A stretch of DNA of 64,000 nucleotides, taken from assembly GCF_025917005.1 (NCBI RefSeq), contig NZ_CP078091.1:1178001-1242000 (forward strand), read 5' to 3'. Under the pieces are notes generated by a model. It searched no databases. It had not been told where the DNA came from and saw nothing but the letters and a program-made list of their open reading frames with translations. The translations under genes and the position numbers were made by a program. This document shows positions 15,210 to 24,143 of this stretch, one piece after another (the first letter of the stretch is position 1; each line of letters opens with the position of its first letter). This stretch comes from Porphyrobacter sp. ULC335. Its GTDB lineage: Bacteria; Pseudomonadota; Alphaproteobacteria; Sphingomonadales; Sphingomonadaceae.

Positions 15210-16718
15210 TTACTCCGCCGCCTCCAGCTGCTCGTCGTGCCCCCGCGCGTTCGCACCGGCGCGGGTGAACGTCAGGATGCCGTCGCCCAGCGGGTCTTCC
15301 TTCATGCGCTTGCGGTCGAGCACATATTCCTGATTGAGCCGCCACGGATAGGCGACCGAATTGCGCGGCATGATGTGCTTGCCGCGCTGGATGTAGCCGG
15401 ACGAGAAATCGAACACGTCGTCCTCTACGATCTGCGCCTCGGCCCCGGGCGTCAGCACCGGCGTGGCGATGGTGGCACCGCTGGCGCGCATCTGTTCCAG
15501 CACGCGGCACACATAATCCGAGTTGATGTCGGCGCGCAGGGTCCAGCTGGCGTTCAAGTATCCGAACACCACCGCAAGGTTGGGCAGGTTCGAGAACATG
15601 CAGCCCTTGTAATAGAACCGCTCGTTGAACTTCACCGGCTCGCCATCGATGCGCACGTCGATCTTGCCCGCGACAGCCAGCTTCAGGCCGGTTGCGGTGA
15701 CGACGATATCGGCAGGCAGGAACTTCCCGTCGGTCAGGCGCACGCCGCCCTTTTCGAACTTGGCGATATGCCCGGTGACGACATCCGCCTTGCCCGCCTT
15801 CATCGCGGTGAAAAGATCCTCGTCAGGCACCAGGCACAGCCGCTGTTCCCACGGGTTGTAGGGCGGAGTGAAGGCGTCCTTGTCGTAATCGGGGCCGAGC
15901 GCGGCTTCGATCTTCTTGTAGAGCGCGTCCTTGACCTTCTGCGGATTGTCGCGCGCCAGCTTGAAGCTGAAGTCCTGCATCTTGATGTTCTTGAACCGGG
16001 TCAGCCGGTAGGCGAGCTTTTCCGGCAGGATCTTGCGCAGGAAATTGGCAATCGCATCCTTGGCGGGGCGGGTGAACATCCATGTCGGCGTGCGCTGGAG
16101 CATGGTCACATGCGCCGCTTCGCGCGCCATCGAGGGGACAATGGTCACCGCCGTCGCGCCCGATCCGATCACGACGACATGCTTGTCCTTGTAATCGAGG
16201 TTTTCGGGCCAGAATTGCGGGTGGAGCACCTGACCGTCAAATTCGCCAAAGTCGAAGCCGGGGTCATAGGGCTCATCGTAATCGTAATAGCCAGAGCCGA
16301 GGTAGAGGAAGTTCGCGGTCATGTGCGTGCGCGAACCATCGGCCTTTTCCATCTCGACATGCCAGCGGGCGTCATCGTGATGGAAGTCGGCGCTGATGAC
16401 CTTGTGGCCGAAACGCATGTGCTGGCGGATGCCACGCTCGTCGACGATCCGGTCGAGATATTCGAGGATCGCGGGTGCATCGGCGATGCTCTTTTCATGC
16501 CGCCACGGTTCGAAATCGAAGCCGAGGGTGTGCATGTCACTGTCCGAGCGGATGCCGGGATAGCGGAACAGATCCCACGTGCCGCCCAGATTATCGCGTC
16601 GTTCCACGATCGCGTAAGTGTGGTGGGGCGCCTTCATTTCCATGTGCGCGGCCATCCCGATGCCGGAGATCCCGGCACCGACAATCAGCACGTCGACGTC
16701 TGGCGGTGTTGCGAGCAT
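15210..16718 (-). CDS. Baeyer-Villiger-type flavin monooxygenase
   Basis: 502 residues. It has the FAD fingerprint VLIVGAGISGIGMA near the N-terminus, an NADPH fingerprint VVVIGSGATAVTI at about residue 185, and the BVMO signature FDGQVLHPQFWP between them (F-x-G-x3-H-x3-W-P). Such enzymes insert oxygen next to a ketone carbonyl. It is divergent from a TonB receptor and near fatty acid genes, so a steroid, terpenoid or cyclic ketone role is possible but unproven. Confidence 0.9.
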   Translation of the reverse strand: MLATPPDVDVLIVGAGISGIGMAAHMEMKAPHHTYAIVERRDNLGGTWDLFRYPGIRSDSDMHTLGFDFEPWRHEKSIADAPAILEYLDRIVDERGIRQHMRFGHKVISADFHHDDARWHVEMEKADGSRTHMTANFLYLGSGYYDYDEPYDPGFDFGEFDGQVLHPQFWPENLDYKDKHVVVIGSGATAVTIVPSMAREAAHVTMLQRTPTWMFTRPAKDAIANFLRKILPEKLAYRLTRFKNIKMQDFSFKLARDNPQKVKDALYKKIEAALGPDYDKDAFTPPYNPWEQRLCLVPDEDLFTAMKAGKADVVTGHIAKFEKGGVRLTDGKFLPADIVVTATGLKLAVAGKIDVRIDGEPVKFNERFYYKGCMFSNLPNLAVVFGYLNASWTLRADINSDYVCRVLEQMRASGATIATPVLTPGAEAQIVEDDVFDFSSGYIQRGKHIMPRNSVAYPWRLNQEYVLDRKRMKEDPLGDGILTFTRAGANARGHDEQLEAAE

Positions 16719-16847
16719 GACGGGGCCTCTCTCTCCCTAATTGACACTGATGTAACCACAGCGGGTCAGCAAAAGCGAGTCTTGAATGGCAAAGTGCAAC
16801 CGAGTTTGGGGTGACGCGCCGCCAGCCAGGCTTTAAGGCGCGCAGCC

Positions 16848-18881
16848 ATGACCTTCCGTGCCCGCCTTCTCGCCTGCGCCCTGCTCCTTCCCGCCGCCGC
16901 GCCGCTCGCCGCGCAGGACGAGGCCGATCTGCCCGAAGACGAGGCGTTGGCCGAGGAGATCATCGTCACCGGGCGCGGGCTCGATCCGGCGCTTTCGACC
17001 GGGATTTACGCCACCACCACGCTTGAACGCGAGACGATCATCGCCAGCCCTTCGGGCCGGATCGAGGATGTGCTGCGCAATGTCGCGGGCTTCCAGCAGT
17101 TCCGCCGCTCCGACAGCCGCTCGTCGAACCCCAGCGCACAAGGCGTGACGCTGCGCGCGCTGGGCGGCAATGCGACGAGCCGCGCGCTGGTGCTGCTCGA
17201 CGGGGTGCCGCTGGCCGATCCGTTCTTCGGCTACATTCCCCTGTCCGCTATCGCACCCGAGACATTGGGTACGATCCGCGTGACACGCGGGGGCGGGTCC
17301 GGGCCGTTCGGCGCGGGCGCGCTGGCCGGCACGATCGACATGGAGAGCGCCGAGCCGGGGGCGGGTGGCCCGTTCCTCGGCAGTGCGGCGGTCAATGACC
17401 GGGGCGAAACGGAGGCGAGCGGGGTGCTCACCCAACGGCTCGGGCGCGGCTTTGCGACGGCAAGCGGGCGCTGGGACCGGGGGCAGGGCTTCTTCACGAC
17501 GCCCGAGGATCAACGCGTTCCCGCCACTGCGCGCGCGGCTTTCGAAAGCTGGAACGCGGCCCTGCGCGCTGTCGCGCCGCTCACCGACACGGTCGAAGTG
17601 CAGGCCCGCGTCGCCGCCTTCCGCGATGCGCGCACGCTGCGCTTCGAAGGGGCGGATTCCACCAGCGATGGCGAGGAAGCCTCGATCCGCTTTGTCGGAC
17701 GGGGCGCGTGGCAATTCGATGCGCTGGCCTATGTGCAGGCGCGCGACTTTTCGAACATCGTCATCTCCTCGACCCGCTTCACCCCGACGCTCGACCAGCG
17801 ACGCACGCCGTCCACCGGGATCGGCGGCAAATTCGAGCTGCGCCCGCCGCTGCTTGAGGGCCATGATATCCGCATCGGCGCCGATTACCGCCGCGCCGAT
17901 GGGGAGTTGCAGGAGGAAGCGCTCAACGCCGTTTCCGGCGCCATCACCGAGCGTCGCCGGGCGGGCGGGGCGACCAGCAATCTCGGCCTGTTCATCGAAG
18001 ACGACTGGCAGATCGGTCCGCTCACCATCAACGGCGGCCTGCGCGCCGACCGCACCAGCATCACCGATGGCTTCTACCGTGCCGTCACGGCCAATGGCGC
18101 GCCGGTCAGCAGCCTCGTCGCACCCGACCGCAGCGACTGGGCGGTGAACTGGCGGGCCGGCGCGCTGTTCTATGCGACCCGCCGCCTCGATCTGCGCGCT
18201 GCGGCCTATACCGGGTTGCGCCTGCCGACCCTCAACGAGCTGTACCGCCCCTTCGTGGTCTTCCCTGTGGTGACCGAAGCGAACGCCGCGCTAGAAAACG
18301 AACGGCTCGAAGGCTTCGAGATCGGGTTTGACTGGCAGCCGGTCAACGCCGTGGTGATTGCGGTGACCGCCTTCGACAACGAGGTCGAGAACGCCATCGC
18401 CAATGTCACCATCGGCCCCAACCTGCGCCGCCGGGCGAACTTGCCCGCGATCACGGCGCGCGGGATCGAGGCGAGTGTGGCGGCAAAGTTTGGTGCGGTC
18501 AGCCTTGACGCAGGCCTCGCCTGGACCGACGCCGAAGTGCGGGGCGAAGGCACCTCGGCCGATCTTGATGGCAACCGTCCGGCGCAGACGCCGGAGTTCG
18601 CCGCAACGCTGACACTTGGTTGGGAACCGGCCCCCGGCTGGCGGATCGCCGGAACGCTGCGCCATGTATCGGCCCAGTTCGAGGATGATCGCGAGCTTGA
18701 TTCGCTTCCCCCGGCGACCACGATCGACGCGTTTCTGGCCGTTCCGCTGGACGGAAAGCTCTCGCTGGTGGCCCGCGCGGAAAATCTCACAGACGAGGAA
18801 ATCGTCACCCGCAACCAGGGCGGGTCGATCGACCTCGGCGTCCCGCGCACCTTCTGGCTCGGGTTACGCTACGGCTTCTGA
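16848..18881 (+). CDS. TonB-dependent receptor (677 aa)
   Basis: 677 residues with a signal peptide ending AAPLAAQ. EEIIVTGRG is the TonB-box-like stretch at about residue 38. The plug domain includes GVTLRALGGNATSRALVLLDGVPLADPF, followed by a 22-strand barrel and a C-terminal Phe (FWLGLRYGF) as needed for outer membrane assembly. The size resembles BtuB/heme-type receptors rather than the larger glycan receptors. The ligand cannot be assigned. No cobalamin riboswitch was seen upstream. Confidence 0.92.
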   Translation: MTFRARLLACALLLPAAAPLAAQDEADLPEDEALAEEIIVTGRGLDPALSTGIYATTTLERETIIASPSGRIEDVLRNVAGFQQFRRSDSRSSNPSAQGVTLRALGGNATSRALVLLDGVPLADPFFGYIPLSAIAPETLGTIRVTRGGGSGPFGAGALAGTIDMESAEPGAGGPFLGSAAVNDRGETEASGVLTQRLGRGFATASGRWDRGQGFFTTPEDQRVPATARAAFESWNAALRAVAPLTDTVEVQARVAAFRDARTLRFEGADSTSDGEEASIRFVGRGAWQFDALAYVQARDFSNIVISSTRFTPTLDQRRTPSTGIGGKFELRPPLLEGHDIRIGADYRRADGELQEEALNAVSGAITERRRAGGATSNLGLFIEDDWQIGPLTINGGLRADRTSITDGFYRAVTANGAPVSSLVAPDRSDWAVNWRAGALFYATRRLDLRAAAYTGLRLPTLNELYRPFVVFPVVTEANAALENERLEGFEIGFDWQPVNAVVIAVTAFDNEVENAIANVTIGPNLRRRANLPAITARGIEASVAAKFGAVSLDAGLAWTDAEVRGEGTSADLDGNRPAQTPEFAATLTLGWEPAPGWRIAGTLRHVSAQFEDDRELDSLPPATTIDAFLAVPLDGKLSLVARAENLTDEEIVTRNQGGSIDLGVPRTFWLGLRYGF

Positions 18882-18919
18882 TCTTCTGCTGATCGGCGAA
18901 ACAATATTACCATTTGGTC

Positions 18920-18963
18920 TGTTGCACGGCACTCATGCTGCGTTGCAACAGGACATGTTGCAT
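18920..18963 (+). promoter_or_regulatory. Palindromic operator candidate before the second TonB receptor
   Basis: TGCAACAGGACATGTTGCA at 18944-18962 is a perfect 7-bp inverted repeat with a 5-nt spacer. A further TGTTGCA lies at 18920-18926. All sit in the AT-richer half of the 205-nt spacer, 125 nt or more before the start at 19087, a place for a promoter-overlapping repressor or activator. Confidence 0.5.
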
Positions 18964-19086
18964 AATTGATACGCCTGATCAGAACTTTTCCTATGACTCT
19001 TGTTAGGCGGCGCGACACTGATAGGCTTCCGCACGCTAATCCAAGCCCGGCATCAAGACCGGCTGGTAAGTGGAGAGAGGGAAACC

Positions 19087-21699
19087 ATGACGCGCAAGTT
19101 CGCAACTTACGCCTGCGGCCTGTTGGCCTGCAGCGCACTGACCACCCCCGCCTTTGCCCAGGACGAAGATGCCGGAGCAAATTCGACCCGTGAAGACAAC
19201 GTCATCATCGTGACCGCTACGCGGCGCGCGCAGGACGTGCAGGACATTCCGCTGGCCGTGACCGCGATTGCCCCGCAGCAGCTTGAAGCGCAGCGCGTGG
19301 TGAACATCCAGCAGATCGCCGCACTTGCTCCCAGCTTTACCGCCAGTCAGGCGCAGCTGGCCTCTGGCTCGGTCGTGCTGCGTGTTCGCGGCGTGGGGAC
19401 GACCTCGAACAATATCGGCTTCGAAAGCGCGGTCGGCATCTTCATCGACGGTGCCTATCAGGCCCGCCCCGGCGTGGCGCTGACCGAATTCGTCGACGTG
19501 GAACGCGTCGAGGTGCTGCGCGGCCCGCAAGGCACCCTGTTCGGCCGCAACACCTCGGCAGGGGCCCTGAACATCACCAATGTCCGTCCGGACGTGACCG
19601 AGTTCAGCGGCTTCGTGAACGCCGAATACGGCAACTTCGACGAAAAGAGCCTGCAGGGCGCAATCAACGTGCCGATCGTCAAGGACACCCTCGCGTTGCG
19701 CCTGACCGGTGCCTATCGCGAGCGTGACGGTTTCCTCACGGTCGTCGACCGCACCGGGGCTGAAATCGGCGATACCAACAATGTCGACCAGTGGCTGGTT
19801 CGCGGCCAGATCGGCTGGGATACCGATAGCGGTCTGCGCGGACGCATCATCGCCGATTATGCGAAGAGCCAGTCGAGCTGCTGCGGCGCGATCGAACTGT
19901 ATCAGACGCCGCTCGCCACGCTGGGCCTGTACAATGCGGTCGGGCTTGGCGCCAATGGCGGCAATGGTCAGCCGTTGGTCGCCACGAACCGCGACGATCA
20001 GGGCACCTTCGAGCGCGCGATGGACAACCGCATCATTTCGGCCAACATCGTGCCCGAAGCGGACGTGGACAACTACGGCGTCACCGGGGAACTTGAATTC
20101 CCCATTTCGGAAAACGCCGACCTGATCTTCATCGGCTCGTACCGCAAGTATCAAAGCTTCGAGAAGTACGATTCGGACTTCACCGCTGCCGACATTTTCA
20201 ACGTGCCGGCGCTCAACCTCGAAATCGACAACTGGACAGCGGAACTGCGGCTTCAGGGCGAAGGCCTCGGAGGCAAGCTCAACTACATGATCGGCGGGTT
20301 CTATTCCGACGAGCAGATCGACCAGTCGGTCACCTTCCAGCTGGGCGCGGATTATGACCGCAATGTCGGCGCGCTGCTGGCTGGCGGCACGTCCGGCGCC
20401 AGCCTCAACCCGGCCTCGCCGATCTTCTTTGGCCCCACCCCGTTGCAGCGGCTGACCGGAATCAATCCCGCCGGATCGGGCAACACCAACCGCTTCCAGC
20501 AGGACGCCAAGAGCTACGCAATCTTCACGCACAACTCGCTGGAGATCACCGATGGGCTCGAACTGACGGTCGGTGCGCGTTATTCGTGGGAAGAAAAGTC
20601 GGGCGGCTTTACCCAGACGGCGGTCAATAATCAGGTTTGCCCGTCGACGCTTGGTGCGCTTGGCGGGTTGCCGGCGTCCTTGCGTCCCACCTTCCTGGCC
20701 TTGGGCTGCTTCGGGTTTACTGCTCCGGCCAATCTTCCGGCCGCTTTCGGCAATCCCACCGCGACCCCGCCGGTCGCGCCACTGCCGCTGGTACGCACCT
20801 TCCAGTCAGACTTCGAAGATGAAGAGCTGATCTACACGATCAAGCTCGGCTACGAATTCAGCCCGTTCGTGACCAGCTATGCCAGCTTCACGCACGGCTA
20901 CAAGGCGGGCGGGATCAACCTTGATACCACCGCAGCCGTGCTGGGCGCGGATCCGACCTTCCTGTCGGAAGAAGTCGACGCCTACGAACTCGGCGTGAAG
21001 GCGCAGACCCCTGACGGCGCGGTGACGGTCAATGTCGCGGCGTTCTACGAAGAGTTCAGCAACTTCCAGGTGCTCGAATTCACCGGCACCGCCTTCGCGA
21101 CCTTCAACGTGCCGCTCGCGGAAACGCAAGGGATCGAAATCGAAAGCGTCATCCGTCCGAATGACGAACTGACCTTCAATCTGGCTGCGACCTTCCTTGA
21201 AGCGAGCTACCCGGATGATTGCGCGGGCACGCAGACTTCGGTTCAGGTGGTGGCGCTGTGCGGCAACGACCTCACCAACGCGCCGCAGATCGTCGCGCTG
21301 GCCGGGGCGATGTGGGAAAAGCCGATCAACGACTCGATGGAATTCTTCGTCGCCGGTCAGGTGCGCATGGAAGGTGACCAGCGCACCTCCACCCAGGCGA
21401 AGATCCTCCCGACTGTCGCAGCCGGTTCGACTCAGGCGCAGGTGCAGACCGCGGTTAACGCTGCGGCCCCGATCATCGCCGATATCCAGGACGGCAAGGC
21501 CTTCGTGAACCTGCGTGCGGGTCTGCGCTTCGCCGATGGCAAGTATGCGATCGAAGGCTGGGTCAACAACCTGACCGACGAAGTGGTGCGCGGGGTGACC
21601 TTCAACACCACCCTGCGCGGATCGGGCGCGGCCAACTCGCGTTCGGCCTTCACCCTGCCGCCGCGGCAGTACGGTGTGACACTGCGCGCCAAGTTCTGA
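19087..21699 (+). CDS. TonB-dependent receptor (870 aa)
   Basis: 870 residues starting MTRKFATYACGLLAC after a GGAGAGAGGG site, with a signal peptide ending TPAFAQ. VIIVTATRRAQDVQDIPLAV is the TonB box and plug start. VEVLRGPQGTLFGRNTSAGA is the conserved plug strand. The barrel ends in YGVTLRAKF with terminal Phe. Sphingomonads carry many receptors of this subfamily, commonly for siderophores or aromatic/terpenoid substrates. Position beside a BVMO and beta-oxidation genes would fit a hydrophobic carbon source (inference). Confidence 0.94.
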   Translation: MTRKFATYACGLLACSALTTPAFAQDEDAGANSTREDNVIIVTATRRAQDVQDIPLAVTAIAPQQLEAQRVVNIQQIAALAPSFTASQAQLASGSVVLRVRGVGTTSNNIGFESAVGIFIDGAYQARPGVALTEFVDVERVEVLRGPQGTLFGRNTSAGALNITNVRPDVTEFSGFVNAEYGNFDEKSLQGAINVPIVKDTLALRLTGAYRERDGFLTVVDRTGAEIGDTNNVDQWLVRGQIGWDTDSGLRGRIIADYAKSQSSCCGAIELYQTPLATLGLYNAVGLGANGGNGQPLVATNRDDQGTFERAMDNRIISANIVPEADVDNYGVTGELEFPISENADLIFIGSYRKYQSFEKYDSDFTAADIFNVPALNLEIDNWTAELRLQGEGLGGKLNYMIGGFYSDEQIDQSVTFQLGADYDRNVGALLAGGTSGASLNPASPIFFGPTPLQRLTGINPAGSGNTNRFQQDAKSYAIFTHNSLEITDGLELTVGARYSWEEKSGGFTQTAVNNQVCPSTLGALGGLPASLRPTFLALGCFGFTAPANLPAAFGNPTATPPVAPLPLVRTFQSDFEDEELIYTIKLGYEFSPFVTSYASFTHGYKAGGINLDTTAAVLGADPTFLSEEVDAYELGVKAQTPDGAVTVNVAAFYEEFSNFQVLEFTGTAFATFNVPLAETQGIEIESVIRPNDELTFNLAATFLEASYPDDCAGTQTSVQVVALCGNDLTNAPQIVALAGAMWEKPINDSMEFFVAGQVRMEGDQRTSTQAKILPTVAAGSTQAQVQTAVNAAAPIIADIQDGKAFVNLRAGLRFADGKYAIEGWVNNLTDEVVRGVTFNTTLRGSGAANSRSAFTLPPRQYGVTLRAKF

Positions 21700-21739
21700 G
21701 GCGCATCACAAGTTAGCTCCGCAAAGGAGTGGGAGAGGG

Positions 21740-21775
21740 GGCGGCTCGCTACGGCGAGCCGCCCTTTCGCTTTTG
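21740..21775 (+). terminator. Rho-independent terminator of the TonB receptor
   Basis: Stem GGCGGCTCGC (21740-21749), loop TACG, stem GCGAGCCGCC (21754-21763), then CTTTCGCTTTT. A perfect 10-bp stem with a UUCG-like tetraloop and a T-rich tail, 40 nt after the stop. Confidence 0.85.
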
Positions 21776-21810
21776 TGTGCGAGGGTGCCTCCGCGCCCTG
21801 AAATCTTTGG

Positions 21811-22024
21811 CGTCCTCGGTGCGTTTTTGTTGCCCTACCGCTTCGCTGCTTGAGGGCGAGCGCACCTTCGGCAAGGCAAGTGGCCACGAAAAAGGCGGCC
21901 CGGTCACCCAAGCCGCCTATTCCTTACCTCAATCATCGCGCTGGAACGGCCGCGAAGCGACCGCAAGGCCGACCGGCCGCCCGCAGGTGCTCGATCCTGT
22001 AAGGATCGAAACGCACCGAGGACG
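21811..22024. repeat. Long-spaced inverted repeat in a 346-nt gene-free stretch
   Basis: CGTCCTCGGTGCGTTT at 21811-21826 recurs as its exact reverse complement at 22009-22024. The interval has no supported gene. It includes copy 4 of the covarying palindrome family and a GATCCTGTAAGGATC hairpin. A second stem CGTGCCCGC/GCGGGCACG at 22023-22044 abuts the acyl-CoA dehydrogenase stop and may terminate that gene. Confidence 0.6.
21962..21987 (-). repeat. Covarying GC-rich palindrome family, copy 4
   Basis: Read on the minus strand it is CCTGCGGGC then GGCCGGTCGGCC then TTGCG. The stem is GGC/GCC around the CGGTCG centre. Confidence 0.6.
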
Positions 22025-22045
22025 TGCCCGCGGAGGCGGGCACGA

Positions 22046-23209
22046 TCACATAGAACGCGCGATCAGCATCTTCATGATCTCGTTCGAGCCGCCGTAGATG
22101 CGCGCGATGCGGGTATCGCGGTACATGCGGGCGATGGCGTAATCATTGATGTAGCCTGCGCCGCCGTGGAACTGGAGGCACTTGTCGACCACTTCCGATT
22201 GAAGCTCGGTCACCCAGTACTTCGCCATGCTCGCGGTCGCCACGTCGAGTTTCCCTTCGAGCAGTTTGGCGATGCAATCATTGACGAACACGCGGGCCGC
22301 AGTGCCCCGCGCCTTGAGGTCGGCCAGCACGAACTGGGTGTTCTGGAAGTCCCAGATCGTCTTGCCGAAGGCCTTGCGGTTCTTGACGTAGTCGACCGTC
22401 ACATCGAGCGCCTTCTCGATGCCCGAAATGGCGTTCATCGCGATCACGAGGCGCTCCTGCGGCAGTTCGCCCATCAGCTGGTAGAACCCGCGACCTTCAA
22501 CGCCGCCGAGCAGATTGTCAGCCGGAATGAACACGTTGTCGAAGAACAGCTCCGAGGTGTCCTGCGCATCGAGCCCGATCTTGTCGAGCTTCTTGCCGCG
22601 CGCGAAGCCTTCCGCACCCTCGGTTTCGAGCAGGAGGAGCGAGATGCCCTTGGCGCCCTCGGCCGGATCGGTCTTGGCAACGACGATGATGAAATCGGCG
22701 AGCTGGCCGTTGGAGATCCAGGTTTTCGAGCCGTTGAGGCGGTAGCCGTTGCCGTCCTTCAGCGCGGTGGTCTTGATCGACTGGAGGTCGCTGCCCGCAT
22801 CCGGTTCGCTCATCGCGATCGCGCTGACGAGGTCGCCCGCGACGAGGCGGGGGAGATACTTGAGCTTCTGCTCTTCGGTGCCGTGACGGACGAGATAGGG
22901 CAGGATGATCGTGTTGTGGAGCGAAGCGCCGAAGCCGTCGACGCCGTGCTTGCCCTGCTGGTCGATCACCACCATGTCATGCCGGAAATCGCCGCCGTGG
23001 CCGCCATATTCGGCGGGCACCGAGACGCCGAGCAGGCCCGCTGCACCCGCTTCGCGCCAGAACTCGCGCTCCACCATCCCGTCCTCGCGCCACTTTTCGA
23101 CCCGCTTTTGCGGCGCGTGCTGGGCGTAGAACTTGCCGACAGCATCGGCGAAAATCGCGATTTCTTCTTCTTCCATGAAGGCCGGGGGCGGCACATCGAT
23201 GACGGGCAT
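22046..23209 (-). CDS. Acyl-CoA dehydrogenase, long-chain (LCAD) type
   Basis: 387 residues. FAD and acyl-CoA motifs are complete (AIAMSEPDAGSDLQSIKTTA, KTWISNG, RKAFGKTIWDFQNTQF, QFHGGAGYINDY). The usual C-terminal catalytic Glu position reads IYGGSNEI, where short- and medium-chain enzymes have IYEG. The base is instead expected at LPQERLVIA near residue 245, as known for LCAD and isovaleryl-CoA dehydrogenase. It catalyses the first oxidation step of beta-oxidation. The enoyl-CoA hydratase gene is 41 nt upstream in the same operon. Confidence 0.93.
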   Translation of the reverse strand: MPVIDVPPPAFMEEEEIAIFADAVGKFYAQHAPQKRVEKWREDGMVEREFWREAGAAGLLGVSVPAEYGGHGGDFRHDMVVIDQQGKHGVDGFGASLHNTIILPYLVRHGTEEQKLKYLPRLVAGDLVSAIAMSEPDAGSDLQSIKTTALKDGNGYRLNGSKTWISNGQLADFIIVVAKTDPAEGAKGISLLLLETEGAEGFARGKKLDKIGLDAQDTSELFFDNVFIPADNLLGGVEGRGFYQLMGELPQERLVIAMNAISGIEKALDVTVDYVKNRKAFGKTIWDFQNTQFVLADLKARGTAARVFVNDCIAKLLEGKLDVATASMAKYWVTELQSEVVDKCLQFHGGAGYINDYAIARMYRDTRIARIYGGSNEIMKMLIARSM

Positions 23210-23250
23210 GGTTATTCCTCTCTCGTTTGATCCCAGAATTCAGCGAAGGC

Positions 23251-24024
23251 TTACTTGCCCGTCCAGTTCGGCTTGCGCTTTTCGGCAAAGGCCGCCGCGC
23301 CTTCGCGCGCGTCGTGGCTGACGAACACCGGGCCGATCAGCTTGCCCTGATTGGCATAGCGGTCTTCCATGGCCCAGCCGCGCGATTGCTTCATCACGGC
23401 CTTGGACACCTTCACTGCGAGCGGGCCGTTCGCGGCGATCTTTGCCGCCAGCGCCTTGGCACCTTCCAGCGCCTGGCCTTCGGTCACTTCGTTGATCATG
23501 CCGAGTTGGTACGCGCGCTCTGCCCCGATGAAATCGCCGGTCAGGGCGAGTTCCAGCGCGATGCGCTCGGGGATCTGGTCGGGCAGCATCATCACACCGC
23601 CCGCCGCCGCCACAAGCCCGCGCTTCACTTCGGGGATGCCGAACTTGGCGTCCTTGTGGGCCACGACGAGGTCACAGGCGATCATCAGTTCCAGCCCGCC
23701 TGCCAGCGCATAGCCTTCGACCGCAGCGATCAGCGGCTTGGCCGGGGGAGCCTGCACCACGCCGCCGAAGCCCTTGCCCTCGACCGAGGGGGTTTCGCCG
23801 CGCAGGAAGCCTTTGAGGTCCATGCCCGAACAGAACGTACCGCCCGCACCGGTAATGATCCCGACGCGCAGGTCGTCTTCCGCATCCAGCCGTTCCATCG
23901 CCGCAGCGATTCCCTCGGCCGCAGCGCGCGTCATGGCGTTCTTGGCTTCGGGGCGGTTGATGGTGACGATCAACACGCCATCGACAACTTCGGTCAGCAC
24001 TTCGGGGGCAGCGGTCTCGCTCAC
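23251..24024 (-). CDS. Enoyl-CoA hydratase/isomerase family protein
   Basis: 257 residues from a GTG start with GGAGAG 8 nt upstream. The crotonase fold shows ITGAGGTFCSGMDLKGF (first oxyanion loop) and PLIAAVEGYALAGGLELMIACD (second loop). FGIPEVKRGLVAAAGG carries one acidic residue at the usual catalytic Glu region. It hydrates trans-2-enoyl-CoA in fatty acid breakdown or a related pathway. It is divergent from the thiolase. Confidence 0.9.
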   Translation of the reverse strand: MSETAAPEVLTEVVDGVLIVTINRPEAKNAMTRAAAEGIAAAMERLDAEDDLRVGIITGAGGTFCSGMDLKGFLRGETPSVEGKGFGGVVQAPPAKPLIAAVEGYALAGGLELMIACDLVVAHKDAKFGIPEVKRGLVAAAGGVMMLPDQIPERIALELALTGDFIGAERAYQLGMINEVTEGQALEGAKALAAKIAANGPLAVKVSKAVMKQSRGWAMEDRYANQGKLIGPVFVSHDAREGAAAFAEKRKPNWTGK

Positions 24025-24050
24025 GACATCTCTCTCCTGTCAAAAATGTG

Positions 24051-24070
24051 ATTGCGATTTGAAACGCAAT
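24051..24070. promoter_or_regulatory. Inverted repeat in the divergent beta-oxidation promoter
   Basis: ATTGCGATTTGAAACGCAAT has 6-bp arms and an 8-nt spacer. It sits 26 nt from the hydratase start and 73 nt from the thiolase start, in a 119-nt divergent region. This suits a TetR- or FadR-like repressor acting on both sides. A TATAAA lies at about 24132, close to the thiolase start. Confidence 0.55.
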
Positions 24071-24143
24071 TCTTGTGCGAGTGGTGCAGTGGGTTTACGG
24101 ACGCGTCAACCGCAATTTCGCTATAAATGGAGAGAGGACCATC

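Noticed and set aside
15093..16814. 573-codon open frame antisense to the monooxygenase
   Set aside because: Shadow of the BVMO gene, whose FAD, NADPH and BVMO motifs are complete.
16719..16847. TTGACACTGATGTAA as a TetR-type operator between the BVMO and TonB receptor genes
   Set aside because: The arms are too imperfect to claim; noted only as a candidate for footprinting.
16719..19086. Cobalamin or other riboswitch before the TonB receptors
   Set aside because: No B12-box-like or other riboswitch core was seen in either leader.
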